Shown in pieces: positions 33,245 through 42,270 of a stretch of 64,000 nucleotides of DNA; within the stretch, counting starts at the first letter, position 1, and each line of letters starts with the position of its first letter. The translations under genes and the position numbers were made by a program. A model generated the notes under the pieces. That model was not told the origin of the DNA, searched no databases, and saw only the letters and a list, made by a program, of their open reading frames with translations. Source of the DNA: RGIG3009 sp045630285 (GTDB lineage Bacteria; Bacillota; Clostridia; Oscillospirales; Acutalibacteraceae); NCBI GenBank assembly GCA_045630285.1, contig JAZQSX010000018.1:1-64000 (forward strand). The letters run 5' to 3'.

Positions 33245-34171
33245 TTACTCAAACAGTGGTGTGGAGAAATACCGTTCTGCCGTATCTGGCAATACTGTGA
33301 CAACGGTTTTACCTTTTCCGAGTTTCTTGGCAAGTCGCATCGCCGCAGCCACATTGGTGCCGCTGCTGATACCGCACAAAATACCTTCCTTCGCCGCCAG
33401 GTCCTTGGAGGTCTTCAGCGCCTCCTCATCCTTGACGATGCACACTTCATCGTAGATTTCCTGGTTCAGGATAGCGGGAATGATGCCGTCTCCAATGCCC
33501 ATTTGCAGGTGCGTTCCGATCGAACCGCCCGACAAAATCGCCGCATTTTCCGGCTCCACCGCCCAGATCGTCATCGTCGGATTGTGTTGCTTCAATGTTT
33601 CACCGATACCGGTGATGGTACCACCTGTGCCGATACCGGAGCAAAAACCGTGGATCGGGCCATCAACCTGCGCCAGAATCTCAGCCGCCGTTCCCGAACG
33701 CTGAATGGCTGGATTGGCCGGGTTTTCGAACTGTTGAGGCACGAAAACACGAGGATCCTCTGCCTTCATTTTAAGTGCCAAAGCCAGACATTCCTCGATG
33801 CACAAACCGATGTTGCCGGAATCGTGTACCAAGATCACCTCAGCGCCGTACTGATTTACCAGTTTGCGGCGTTCTTCGCTGACGGAGTCAGGCATAATGA
33901 TCTTTACGGGATACCCACGCACGGCACCAACCAACGCCAAACCGATTCCCTGGTTACCACTGGTCGGTTCCACAATGATCGTATCCTTGTTGATAAGACC
34001 ACGCTGCTCTGCATCCAAAATCATATTGTACGCCGTACGGGTCTTGATCGATCCACCGACGTTAAGGCCCTCGAACTTCACAAGGATCTCAGCGTCCTCC
34101 GGCGCCGTCATATGCTGCAAACGGATCATAGGGGTGTTCCCCATCGCTTCCAAAATCGTGTTACAAATCAT
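33245..34171 (-). CDS. cysK: Cysteine synthase A (O-acetylserine sulfhydrylase)
   Basis: A 308-residue PLP enzyme, the standard length of CysK. The PLP lysine lies in the GGSIKTRTAYNMI segment, the substrate loop is PTSGNQGIGLA, and the phosphate-binding loop is SGIGTGGTITGIG. The ATG at 34171 follows GAGAGG; upstream in-frame ATGs lie in the promoter region. It makes cysteine from O-acetylserine and sulfide. No serine acetyltransferase is adjacent. Confidence 0.93.
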   Translation of the reverse strand: MICNTILEAMGNTPMIRLQHMTAPEDAEILVKFEGLNVGGSIKTRTAYNMILDAEQRGLINKDTIIVEPTSGNQGIGLALVGAVRGYPVKIIMPDSVSEERRKLVNQYGAEVILVHDSGNIGLCIEECLALALKMKAEDPRVFVPQQFENPANPAIQRSGTAAEILAQVDGPIHGFCSGIGTGGTITGIGETLKQHNPTMTIWAVEPENAAILSGGSIGTHLQMGIGDGIIPAILNQEIYDEVCIVKDEEALKTSKDLAAKEGILCGISSGTNVAAAMRLAKKLGKGKTVVTVLPDTAERYFSTPLFE

Positions 34172-34223
34172 ATATGCCAAAACCTCTCTGCGATAAATCG
34201 TTTTTAACAGATCATATGTGTGC

Positions 34224-34252
34224 ATCATACCACAGTTGACAATATTTTGCAA
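34224..34252 (-). promoter_or_regulatory. Promoter of cysK
   Basis: On the minus strand: TTGCAA (34247-34252), 17-bp spacer, TATGAT (34224-34229). Confidence 0.65.
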
Positions 34253-34274
34253 TGATAACTGCGGTATGAAAGCA

Positions 34275-34312
34275 AAAAAATCTCCGATATTTTCGAATAT
34301 CGGAGATTTTTT
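34275..34312. terminator. Terminator at the end of the glutamate mutase operon
   Basis: AAAAAATCTCCGATATT-TTCG-AATATCGGAGATTTTTT, a 17-bp symmetric hairpin. Confidence 0.93.
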
Positions 34313-34313
34313 C

Positions 34314-35570
34314 TTATTTTCTGGCCTTCTTTGCTTTCTGCATCGCCAAGATACGATTCATCTCGTTATACACGATCATAAATCCTTCATCAACACCCAT
34401 ACCGGGTTTTGCCAATATCTGTACCGGTTGGGTCGCCATAGCGCAATGTACGCACACCTGTGCGCTACGGTCGGTTTCGTTGCACGTACCGCCCTGATAG
34501 GCGCCGATTCCCTTTTCTTTGCAATACAGCACGGCTTCAATGGTATTGTTGATGCCGCCGAGGTCGGGCGTTTTGATCTGTACCATGTGACCAGCCTTGT
34601 TATCGGCACACAACTTGATGTCCTCTAACGTGTTGCACCATTCATCAGCAACCAGTTCAACGTCACAGCCACGGTTATCCAGCTCTCTGGTCAGACCCGC
34701 CAACGCTTCCAACTGTGTTTCACGGTCGCAATCACAATCCATCGGACCTTCAATGCGCAGTTTGAACGGTTTAGCGATACGGCCGAGTTCTTCAATATAA
34801 TCCGCCATAGCAGCATAGTTGTTATTGCCGAATGCCGCACCGATCGTACCGTACACATCCATATGCATCACCGGCGAATAGTTCGGATCAGTGCGATTAT
34901 CCAAAATGCGGTCACGCAGCCAAGCAACGTACTCGGCAAGCTTTTCGCCTTTACGGCCAAGTTTGGTATCAATGTTGTTGATCAGTGCGTGCGGCAACAC
35001 CTGCGCCCCTTTAATGATCATCTTATCAGCATTGTCATAGCGATCATCGCCGGACTGCGTGAAGATCGGAATAGGAGTTTCCGATACGGTGCAGCCGTAT
35101 TCATCTGCAACGACTTCGCACATCATACGGCCGGTCGCCTTGGCAACGGCGTCCAGGATCGCCTGAGACAAGCCGTAACGAATTGCCGTGTGCAGGCGCT
35201 TGCCGTCGACCTGAATGGCCTCCATCATTGCGCACAGGCCACGGAAATCGTTTGCTTCACGCCCCACGAGCTCCGGCTTGATATAGGTATCGATCACCGG
35301 AATGAAATCCTCTGCGAGGAACAGCGGATCACGTCCACCGGCACCGGAATACTGAACGGCGGCGCAGTCACCAAAGGCGATCTGACCGTCCTCCAGGACC
35401 AGCATAACCGAGATCGATTCACCGGCCTGACGCACGGAACGGAAACCGGCGGTGACGGGATCGCCAACGTAGAACACGCCGTCGTGACCAGCACCTTGCT
35501 TAATGGCACGCTGGTCGTCAAAATAGAAGCCAGTGCGGCCGGCGGAACAAACAACATCAATGATTTTCAT
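34314..35570 (-). CDS. mal: Methylaspartate ammonia-lyase
   Basis: A 418-residue enolase-superfamily enzyme that removes ammonia from (2S,3S)-3-methylaspartate to give mesaconate, the second step of glutamate fermentation. The catalytic Lys333 is in VQIKTPDLGG; the N-terminal part has DPLFLAEDFIPVI and SQAILDAVAKATG, and metal-binding acids occur in MHMDVYG, RIEGPMDC and VADEWCN. AAAGGAGA precedes the ATG. It is the last gene of the operon, 22 bp after glmE, and is followed by a strong terminator. Confidence 0.95.
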   Translation of the reverse strand: MKIIDVVCSAGRTGFYFDDQRAIKQGAGHDGVFYVGDPVTAGFRSVRQAGESISVMLVLEDGQIAFGDCAAVQYSGAGGRDPLFLAEDFIPVIDTYIKPELVGREANDFRGLCAMMEAIQVDGKRLHTAIRYGLSQAILDAVAKATGRMMCEVVADEYGCTVSETPIPIFTQSGDDRYDNADKMIIKGAQVLPHALINNIDTKLGRKGEKLAEYVAWLRDRILDNRTDPNYSPVMHMDVYGTIGAAFGNNNYAAMADYIEELGRIAKPFKLRIEGPMDCDCDRETQLEALAGLTRELDNRGCDVELVADEWCNTLEDIKLCADNKAGHMVQIKTPDLGGINNTIEAVLYCKEKGIGAYQGGTCNETDRSAQVCVHCAMATQPVQILAKPGMGVDEGFMIVYNEMNRILAMQKAKKARK

Positions 35571-35592
35571 GACTACTGTTCTCCTTTATTAC

Positions 35593-37041
35593 TTAACGAG
35601 GGCGGCCAACGAGACGGCCCTTTCCGATTGCATACACGTCATCAATTACCATCTGGAAGGATGCTTTGCGGCCCTCTGCGGCAGCACGTTTTTCGATCTT
35701 TGCGGTGTGGAAATCCTTCAGTTCCTTCGAGAACGGCAGGTTTCCGGGGTTGAGAATACGCACAGCACCTTCGTTGTCGCGGCAAGGCAGCATCAAACCT
35801 GCGTTGAAGCGGCACGGTGCAAACGGCACGTCCAGAACTCCTGCTTCAACGGCACGGCAAACGCCGACGGCGACGTCGCCGTTGCCCAATTCAAAGCACT
35901 TATCAACAATAGCACGGGTCTCCAAACGAATGATCTCTTTTTCTTCCTCCAAGTGATCGTTGTGGAAGGTTTGATCGGAAAGCATATTGACGACCTGTTT
36001 GGTGCACCGCAAGCCTTCGGCGTTTGCCTGCATTGTCGGGATGCCAATGGCTTCGTGCGGCGTCTTAACGATGACCTTGGTCGCCTTGGAAAGGGCGGCT
36101 ATCACGCTGCCGTTGGCAATAACACCAAACGCTTTTGCTTCGTCTGCGGGGAAACCGCCCATCCACTGGTGAAGCACCGTCGTGACGGCGACGTCGCCGT
36201 AGCCGTATTTCTGCAGATATTCATCGGTAAGCTCCTGCAGGGTACGAATTGCGGCAATATCTTGCACCAGGTTGCCACACTGGCCGTAACCGACGGTGAT
36301 GTTTTTAACGCCCTGCTCTGCTGCCAACAGTGCTTCAATGATTGCCGCAGCGTGAGAAATACACGGCGGCACCAGCGTGCCGGTCAAGGGACCGTACGGC
36401 TCACGGTTAATAGAGACACCCATTTCCTCATACAAGCCGGTCAAGCGGTCAACATACTGCCAGTCACGGATCGTGCGCTCCATGGGAACATTTTTGCAGT
36501 ACGGCAGATTGTAGGAGATACCGCCGCCCTCATAGCTGGTAAAACCGCCGGCATAAGTGATTTCGGTGAGCAGACGGGCATCGGGGGTGCCGTGACGAAC
36601 CTGCATCGGTACGTTGACGCTCTCGACAACACGGCGGCAGTTCGCTACACCATGATTGACCGCGGGGAAACCGTTGAGCATGGCACGCTCCAGGCGCAGC
36701 GACTCGGAAATACCGTTTTCTGCCTCTTCATAGCGGTTTTGACGGGTGTAGCTGTCGATGGTGGAGGGCAGCAGATCCGCCTCTCCCTCATGCTCCAGAT
36801 ACTGCATCAGTTTTATATGCTCCTCAATAACCGGTACACCGGCACGTGGCTGCACCAACGTGCGGTTGTCACGCTTGGCATCCAGTAGCTTTTTTGAAAA
36901 ATCGCGGCACTGAGGCATTGACTTGTGATAAGCAACAGCTTCTTCCAGGTCAACGTCTTTGCCGGTCGGCCACTGCATCAAGACTTCCTGACGCAGGCTT
37001 TGAAATTCGCCTTCGGGAATTCGTTTATTTTGAATATCCAT
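35593..37041 (-). CDS. glmE: Glutamate mutase epsilon subunit (methylaspartate mutase E)
   Basis: A 482-residue catalytic subunit of the B12-dependent glutamate mutase, which rearranges L-glutamate to 3-methylaspartate. Recognised from LVQPRAGVPVIEEHIKLMQYL, RHGTPDAR, EGGGISYNLPYCKNV and GQCGNLVQDIAAI, and from its standard length. The start overlaps the end of glmL by 17 bp. It works as a complex with the small cobalamin-binding subunit GlmS encoded two genes upstream. No cobalamin riboswitch is seen in front of the operon. Confidence 0.95.
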   Translation of the reverse strand: MDIQNKRIPEGEFQSLRQEVLMQWPTGKDVDLEEAVAYHKSMPQCRDFSKKLLDAKRDNRTLVQPRAGVPVIEEHIKLMQYLEHEGEADLLPSTIDSYTRQNRYEEAENGISESLRLERAMLNGFPAVNHGVANCRRVVESVNVPMQVRHGTPDARLLTEITYAGGFTSYEGGGISYNLPYCKNVPMERTIRDWQYVDRLTGLYEEMGVSINREPYGPLTGTLVPPCISHAAAIIEALLAAEQGVKNITVGYGQCGNLVQDIAAIRTLQELTDEYLQKYGYGDVAVTTVLHQWMGGFPADEAKAFGVIANGSVIAALSKATKVIVKTPHEAIGIPTMQANAEGLRCTKQVVNMLSDQTFHNDHLEEEKEIIRLETRAIVDKCFELGNGDVAVGVCRAVEAGVLDVPFAPCRFNAGLMLPCRDNEGAVRILNPGNLPFSKELKDFHTAKIEKRAAAEGRKASFQMVIDDVYAIGKGRLVGRPR

Positions 37042-38416
37042 GGTGTTCCAGCTCCTTTTTCAATATTCGTAAGGCCACTTGCGGGTAGTGCGATGAAAGC
37101 AAGCCCATAGCGGCCACAATGTACGTTCTATCGACCCAAATATCCGCTGAAAGCGGACGCAACGACGTAGGATGTGCGGGAGAATACAAGGCGTTAGCAG
37201 CAATCTCTTCGGTACGCCGGGCGTGTATTAAGCTGCCGCCCGTTACCAAGATCTGCTTGACCTTGGCGAGACTCTTACCCTCCTGCACATAGGTTTTACC
37301 GAGCATAGTGTACGTTTCTGTGATGACACCGGCGTGGCGATTTACAGCCTCGTCAACCGCACAGGATGCCAGCGCAAAATCAAGCATTTCCATTTCTTTA
37401 TCGCCGTTTGGAACGCAGTCGGTATGCTCGTACAAATGCTCAATCAGTTCTTCGACACGTGCTTCGGTCAAACCGGAAAGTTCCGCTACGCGGCGGATGC
37501 CGACGGCGTCAACAATACCGTGGATGCTGTAACGCATTCCAATGTCACCTTCCACAGTGCGCTTGGCAAAAGGTTCCGGTAAGCCTTTAAAGACAGTATT
37601 CATATGCTCAGGCATACCGTCGGTGATCGAATAGATATCCGTGGTTGCACCGCCGACGTCAATCCCGATCAGATCGCCGATTCCGCGCTCCCCTTCACAC
37701 CCCTGTGCCAGCAGTTCCATGGCCTGTAGGACTGCGGAAGGCGTAGGCATCATAATATCCGATAACAGCTCAGCGGCTTTGCTTAAGCCCTTTGCCTGGA
37801 TAATGCGATTAAGAAAGATCTCGCGGATCTTTTGCTGCGTCGGCTCTACCTGAAGAACACCAAATTTCGGCATTACGTTAGGGCAGATATATACTTCATG
37901 TCCCTCGAGAATACGTTTGCATTCTGCGGCGGCCGAGCGATTACCGGCTATGATGATTGGGAACTCCGGCGGCAATTTTGCCAGCATAGCCGCGTTGTGA
38001 AGGATACATTCGGTGTTACCACCGTCGGTTCCGCCAACCAGCAGAAAAATATCCGGCTGAGCAGTGAGAATGTCATTCAGATCGTCCTCTGTCAGTTCAA
38101 AAGCGTAGATACCGACCGCTTTGGCTCCGGCGCCCAGACTGGCCATTTTTGCAGCTTCGCCGGTCAGCTCCGGTACCAGGCCGCTGGTGATCATACGCAG
38201 CCCACCTGCTGCCGACGAGCACGCATAGCACGATTCGAACTGAACGCCCGGGAGCTTTTCCTCTAACTGCGCCAACCCGTTTCGTAAGCCGTCGTTAATA
38301 TCGGTTTGCACGGTGGTGTACGAGGCGGCTGTTGCCAAAATCTCTTCTGCCTCGACGTCTACTGCTGTGAGTTTTGTATAGGTACTGCCAAAATCAATCA
38401 GCAGAACAGCTTTCAC
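37025..38416 (-). CDS. glmL: GlmL/MutL: glutamate mutase-associated ATPase-like protein
   Basis: A 463-residue actin/Hsp70-fold ATPase, with phosphate loops LIDFGSTYTK (residues 5-14) and GIDVGGATTDIYS, and LVGGTDGGNTE. GlmL lies between the two mutase subunits in all classical clusters and is thought to reactivate the B12 enzyme by exchanging damaged cofactor. Here it overlaps glmS by 4 bp and glmE by 17 bp, supporting a fixed stoichiometry. Confidence 0.92.
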   Translation of the reverse strand: MKAVLLIDFGSTYTKLTAVDVEAEEILATAASYTTVQTDINDGLRNGLAQLEEKLPGVQFESCYACSSAAGGLRMITSGLVPELTGEAAKMASLGAGAKAVGIYAFELTEDDLNDILTAQPDIFLLVGGTDGGNTECILHNAAMLAKLPPEFPIIIAGNRSAAAECKRILEGHEVYICPNVMPKFGVLQVEPTQQKIREIFLNRIIQAKGLSKAAELLSDIMMPTPSAVLQAMELLAQGCEGERGIGDLIGIDVGGATTDIYSITDGMPEHMNTVFKGLPEPFAKRTVEGDIGMRYSIHGIVDAVGIRRVAELSGLTEARVEELIEHLYEHTDCVPNGDKEMEMLDFALASCAVDEAVNRHAGVITETYTMLGKTYVQEGKSLAKVKQILVTGGSLIHARRTEEIAANALYSPAHPTSLRPLSADIWVDRTYIVAAMGLLSSHYPQVALRILKKELEHHGYSK

Positions 38417-38847
38417 GCTTGCTCACCGTCCATGTGCAGCAACTCACGCAATGCTTCGATAGTGGTTTCCGGAGCAGTTCCGGGAGGAAATGCACGATCA
38501 AAGCCCATGGCCAAAAAGCGCTTTTCAACATCCTCAAACTTCTGCTTGCCGATCACGATATTGCCGCCGACAACCAACGGAATCCCCTTCAAGCCGGCCT
38601 CGTCACACTTTTCGCGCATACCGCGGCAATCCAATTCCCCCTGACCGTACAGCGACGAGATTACGATTGCATCAGCACTTGATTCGATCGCTGCTGCGAT
38701 GTACTCTTCCTGTGAAACCATTACGCCTAAATTAACGACGTCAAAGCCTGCCTCGGTGAAAGCGTGATACAAAATCTTGTTTCCGACAGCGTGGACATCC
38801 GCACCAATGACACCGATAACCAATACTTTTTTCTCGCGTTTTTCCAT
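38413..38847 (-). CDS. glmS: Glutamate mutase sigma subunit (methylaspartate mutase S)
   Basis: A 144-residue cobalamin-binding flavodoxin-like subunit. The B12-binding signature DVHAVG (DxHxxG, residues 16-21), SSLYGQGE and VGGNIVIG are in the expected order; the His ligates cobalt from below. It is the first gene of the operon and has the strong promoter upstream. With GlmE it forms the mutase. This glmS should not be confused with glucosamine-6-phosphate synthase, which shares the symbol. Confidence 0.95.
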   Translation of the reverse strand: MEKREKKVLVIGVIGADVHAVGNKILYHAFTEAGFDVVNLGVMVSQEEYIAAAIESSADAIVISSLYGQGELDCRGMREKCDEAGLKGIPLVVGGNIVIGKQKFEDVEKRFLAMGFDRAFPPGTAPETTIEALRELLHMDGEQA

Positions 38848-38899
38848 AATAGCACCTCATTATAAAATACGCTTGTTACCTACATTGTTCTATAACTAT

Positions 38900-38928
38900 A
38901 TAATATAATGGTATATACTATTTGTCAA
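38900..38928 (-). promoter_or_regulatory. Promoter of the glutamate mutase operon
   Basis: On the minus strand: TTGACA (38923-38928), 17-bp spacer, TATTAT (38900-38905). A near-consensus element about 50 bp before the glmS start. Confidence 0.75.
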
Positions 38929-38964
38929 GGGGGTAAATGCGATCAAATAAAACAAAAAACACGG

Positions 38965-39696
38965 TTATTCGATACGTTGTAAAAACTCACGAGGCGAACA
39001 CTTCGTGATTGATTTGAAAGTCTTGGAGAAATGCACATAGTCTGTATAACCGCACTGCTCGGCAATCCATGACAAAGAAACGGTTTTTCGATAGGTTTCC
39101 ATTAAGAAACAAGCTCGCTGAATTCGTGATTCTGTCAGCAAAGAGTGTGGACTTTTTCCGATGTATTGTTTCACTAACGATCGGATGTAATCAACCGCAT
39201 AGCCGCTGCCTTGCAGTATAGCGGTAACGTCGCACTGAGAATCGCAGCAGTTTTCAGAAATGGTGTGTACGATACGCCGGACCGCTTGATGCGTGGCATC
39301 GTCATAGTGGATACGAGAAGCAATAAATTGCAGATAAGCATGACACAGTGCATCAAGATAAGCCGGCTTTCCGAAACGGTTATCGTGTATCATACGAATA
39401 AGTAAAGCACCTTCGCCACCATTGTCATGAAACACCACCGGTTTCTCCAAAGGAAGTTCGCCGACAAAATCCCCTTGCAAATAAATGCGCCTCACTGCCC
39501 CATCGCCCGATGAACTATGTACCGTGTCGGGCGGAATCAACGCGATCGTACCGGGACAAAATCGGTAAGCTATGCCATCAACAAACACGTCACCTGTTCC
39601 TGCCACGAAAAAAACAATCTCGTGTTTCTTGTGCGAATGAGCAGGAAATACGGAAACATCCACTGCATCACATTGTATATTGCTACTTCGCTCCAT
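38965..39696 (-). CDS. AraC family transcriptional regulator
   Basis: A 243-residue regulator with a compact cupin (FPAHSHKKHEIVFFVAGTGDV; PGTIALIPPDTVH) and a C-terminal AraC domain (VSLSWIAEQCGYTDYVHFSKTF). It lies upstream of the glutamate mutase operon on the same strand and is divergent from the MATE transporter gene. It could control either. A short stretch before the ATG (TGAGGTGATA) serves as ribosome site. Confidence 0.85.
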   Translation of the reverse strand: MERSSNIQCDAVDVSVFPAHSHKKHEIVFFVAGTGDVFVDGIAYRFCPGTIALIPPDTVHSSSGDGAVRRIYLQGDFVGELPLEKPVVFHDNGGEGALLIRMIHDNRFGKPAYLDALCHAYLQFIASRIHYDDATHQAVRRIVHTISENCCDSQCDVTAILQGSGYAVDYIRSLVKQYIGKSPHSLLTESRIQRACFLMETYRKTVSLSWIAEQCGYTDYVHFSKTFKSITKCSPREFLQRIE

Positions 39697-39818
39697 AGTA
39701 TCACCTCAAACACAGCATATCATAAACCTATGTTTTACACAAGTTTATTTATGAAATATGCTAACAATTTCTTTCAATCAATGGTATAGTGTTGGCATTA
39801 TGCGAAAGAGGTAATTAT

Positions 39819-41153
39819 ATGTTATTCACAAAACGAGATATAGCAAAGATTATTCTCCCTCTGATTGTGGAACAACTGCTCAGCGTTACCATTGGCATGT
39901 TTGACTCAATTATGGTTTCGCAAGCCGGTGAAGCCGCTATTTCAGGTGTGTCGTTGGTAGATACTATTAACTTGCTGTTAACGTATTTGTTCACCGCCCT
40001 GGCCACAGGTGGTGCTGTTGTTATTTCACAGCGCCTGGGCTCGAATAACAATCACAAAGCAAAACACGACTCAAAACAGTTAATTCTTACGGTTTTTGTG
40101 ATGTCAACACTTGTTTCTGTTGTTACCGTTCTTTTTCGTTCCCCGTTACTGAAACTGATTTTCGGTCAGATTGAATCTGACGTTATGGCGAACGCACAAG
40201 TGTACTTCCTCATCACCGCGATATCTTATCCGTTTTTGGGACTATACAGCGCGGCTGCGGCTATTTTTCGCTCATACGGCAATTCCAAAGTTTCAATGTT
40301 TGCCTCGCTTTGTATGAATATTATCAACATTTCCGGAAACGCGTTGCTGATTTTTGTCTTCAAGTGGGGTGCAGCAGGCGCCGCAATAGCAACGCTGGCT
40401 GCGCGCATGTTTGGAACGGTTTTGATGTTGTTTCTGCTGGTCAGGAAAAAAAGTCCCATTCGGCTGCAAGGATTATTTAGAATAAAGCCGGATTTTTCCG
40501 TTATCAAATCCATTTGCCGTATTGGTATCCCAAGCGGACTGGAAAACTGTATGTTCCAACTGGGCAAAGTGATGACACAAAGCCTTATTTCCACCTTTGG
40601 AACAGCGCAAATTGCTGCTAACGCCGTAGCAAACACGCTTTCTACGTTACAATTTATTCCTGCCTCTGCTATTAACATCGCTGTCATCACCATTGTGGGA
40701 AGGTGTATCGGAGCAAACAACCAAAAAGAGGCAGTTTACAATTCCCGTAAATTACTGGGGCTAGCGTACGCCGCCATCACGTTAGCTTCTGTGCTAATCA
40801 TAGGCTTCTTAAATCCGATTCTTAGCATTTACGACCTGTCCTCCGCTTCCATAGATGTAGCGCGAACATTGATGATTTTACACAGTATTTTTGTATGCAC
40901 CATCTGGCCGCTGTCGTTTTCGATTCCCTGCTCATTCCGCGCCGCGGGAGATGTTCGTTTCCCATTGGTTGTTTCGATAATAACGATGTGGAGTTGCCGA
41001 GTTGGTCTGAGTTATGTATTCGGAAAATACCTTGAACTCGGCGTTTTAGGCATCTGGTTGGCAATGTTTTCGGACTGGGTTTGTCGAGCGGTGTTTTTTG
41101 TTATCCACTATCTCAAAGGCACATGGCTCAAAAATCGTAAAAGTGTTACATAA
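39819..41153 (+). CDS. MATE family efflux transporter
   Basis: A 444-residue membrane protein with about 12 helices in two related halves (for example IILPLIVEQLLSVTIGMFDS at the start and GIPSGLENCMFQLGKVM opening the second half), the MATE pattern. It exports a cationic compound or metabolite using a sodium or proton gradient. The ATG at 39819 follows AAAGAGG; an earlier in-frame start has no ribosome site. It is divergent from the AraC gene and ends at a shared terminator with the GntR gene. Confidence 0.88.
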   Translation: MLFTKRDIAKIILPLIVEQLLSVTIGMFDSIMVSQAGEAAISGVSLVDTINLLLTYLFTALATGGAVVISQRLGSNNNHKAKHDSKQLILTVFVMSTLVSVVTVLFRSPLLKLIFGQIESDVMANAQVYFLITAISYPFLGLYSAAAAIFRSYGNSKVSMFASLCMNIINISGNALLIFVFKWGAAGAAIATLAARMFGTVLMLFLLVRKKSPIRLQGLFRIKPDFSVIKSICRIGIPSGLENCMFQLGKVMTQSLISTFGTAQIAANAVANTLSTLQFIPASAINIAVITIVGRCIGANNQKEAVYNSRKLLGLAYAAITLASVLIIGFLNPILSIYDLSSASIDVARTLMILHSIFVCTIWPLSFSIPCSFRAAGDVRFPLVVSIITMWSCRVGLSYVFGKYLELGVLGIWLAMFSDWVCRAVFFVIHYLKGTWLKNRKSVT

Positions 41154-41154
41154 C

Positions 41155-41182
41155 AAAAACCGCCCTTTCGGGCGGTTTTTTA
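41155..41182. terminator. Bidirectional terminator
   Basis: AAAAACCGCCC-TTTC-GGGCGGTTTTT. It overlaps the stop region of the GntR gene. Confidence 0.92.
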
Positions 41183-42157
41183 GATGCTCTTTTCTTCGAG
41201 CAAACGCTTGATTTTGGTTTCCAGATACAATACCGATCCTTCGTCCATCTCGTAGTAAGAGTTGATCAGTTCACCACGAAAATGGCGAATCTGTTCCGAA
41301 ACGGTGGCACTGAAATACTTGTCGTAGAATCGCGGCACTAAAAGCACGCTTTTATCGGCGAGATATTCAGTAAGTTCTTTTTCGGATACCGATTTCAGCG
41401 GTTCAAAAATACGGGCTTCCTCGGCATAATTCTCACACGTGTCATACAGCAACTGCGAAAAACGAGGGCTGTATCCCACGATACCTACCGTTTGGTCGGC
41501 GTGAAGTTTAATGATTTGTGCCAGATACCGCGGCGAAGGACGAAGTGCCACGCGTGCGATCTTTTTCTTAATCGGCAGGATGCTTTCGAGATACTCTGCG
41601 TGGGCGGAGGTGGTGACAACCAAGTCGAAATCTTCTGCCAGTTTATACGGATATTCGCGGATGTTGTCGAGCGAAAACGAGTACAAGTCGACCCCGGCAA
41701 TATGGCGAAGTTGCTCGGACATCTGGGACAGATTTTCGGGGTTGCATTCCACGACAGCCACCTTCACGTGCGCCTCTTCTTCCGCACGTTCACGCAATTT
41801 TAAAGTTAGGAAGATGTTGATTTCCGCAGCGGAGAGTCCCATATCTTCCAGGTCATCCAGCAAGCGGTCAATCGCTACCATGGCTTGCTCTTTGCGACTT
41901 CCCGAGTTTTCTGCTTGATACCGCACAAACGTGCCGCGACCCTGCACCTTTTCCACCAAGCCGGAACGTTCCAGTTCGTCATACGCACGCTTTATCGTTC
42001 CGCGAGCAATTCCCAACTCCTCGGTCAGTTCCTGCACCGTTGGCAACTGTTGACCCGAGGTCAAATCCCCTTTCTTGACTGCTGTGCGGATCGTGTCCAC
42101 CAATTGTCGATATAGAGGAATGTCCAGCTCCGTATTGATTTTGTAATTGAGTTTCAT
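41180..42157 (-). CDS. GntR family transcriptional regulator
   Basis: A 325-residue regulator. The GntR winged helix (PLYRQLVDTIRTAVKKGDL, TVQELTEELGIARGTIKRAYDEL, residues 17-66) is followed by a roughly 200-residue effector domain not of the usual UTRA type (VAVVECNPENLSQM; TVGIVGYSPRFSQLLYD). The ATG at 42157 has CGGAGTGA upstream. It sits directly downstream of the mesaconase/citramalate-lyase operon, and its own promoter is framed by an inverted repeat. Control of the glutamate-fermentation genes is inferred from position and a similar site before citD. Confidence 0.88.
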   Translation of the reverse strand: MKLNYKINTELDIPLYRQLVDTIRTAVKKGDLTSGQQLPTVQELTEELGIARGTIKRAYDELERSGLVEKVQGRGTFVRYQAENSGSRKEQAMVAIDRLLDDLEDMGLSAAEINIFLTLKLRERAEEEAHVKVAVVECNPENLSQMSEQLRHIAGVDLYSFSLDNIREYPYKLAEDFDLVVTTSAHAEYLESILPIKKKIARVALRPSPRYLAQIIKLHADQTVGIVGYSPRFSQLLYDTCENYAEEARIFEPLKSVSEKELTEYLADKSVLLVPRFYDKYFSATVSEQIRHFRGELINSYYEMDEGSVLYLETKIKRLLEEKSI

Positions 42158-42175
42158 AGAGATCACTCCGATAAA

Positions 42176-42231
42176 TTGTTATATATCAATTTTACACATT
42201 TTTGACATTTTGTCAAGCGGATATATAACAA
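42176..42231 (-). promoter_or_regulatory. GntR gene promoter framed by a 12-bp inverted repeat
   Basis: TTGTTATATATC (42176-42187) and GATATATAACAA (42220-42231) are exact complements. Between them, on the minus strand, lie a TTGACA -35 element, a 16-bp spacer and TAAAAT. This arrangement suggests autoregulation by the GntR protein. Confidence 0.6.
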
Positions 42232-42265
42232 TAGCAGGCGCTTTCTGGTTAGAAAACACCTGCTA
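42232..42265 (-). terminator. Terminator of the mesaconase/citramalate-lyase operon
   Basis: On the minus strand, TAGCAGGTGTTTTC pairs with GAAAGCGCCTGCTA (two G-U pairs). The T-rich tract that follows is the TTGTTATATATC operator arm itself. Confidence 0.65.
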
Positions 42266-42270
42266 CATAC

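Noticed and set aside
33176..37041. Long plus-strand ORFs opposite cysK, mal and glmE (up to 451 codons)
   Set aside because: They are antisense to genes with clear family signatures and lack ribosome sites.
35593..38900. Cobalamin riboswitch in front of the B12-dependent mutase operon
   Set aside because: The glmS leader is only about 50 nt from the promoter and has no B12-box-like sequence.
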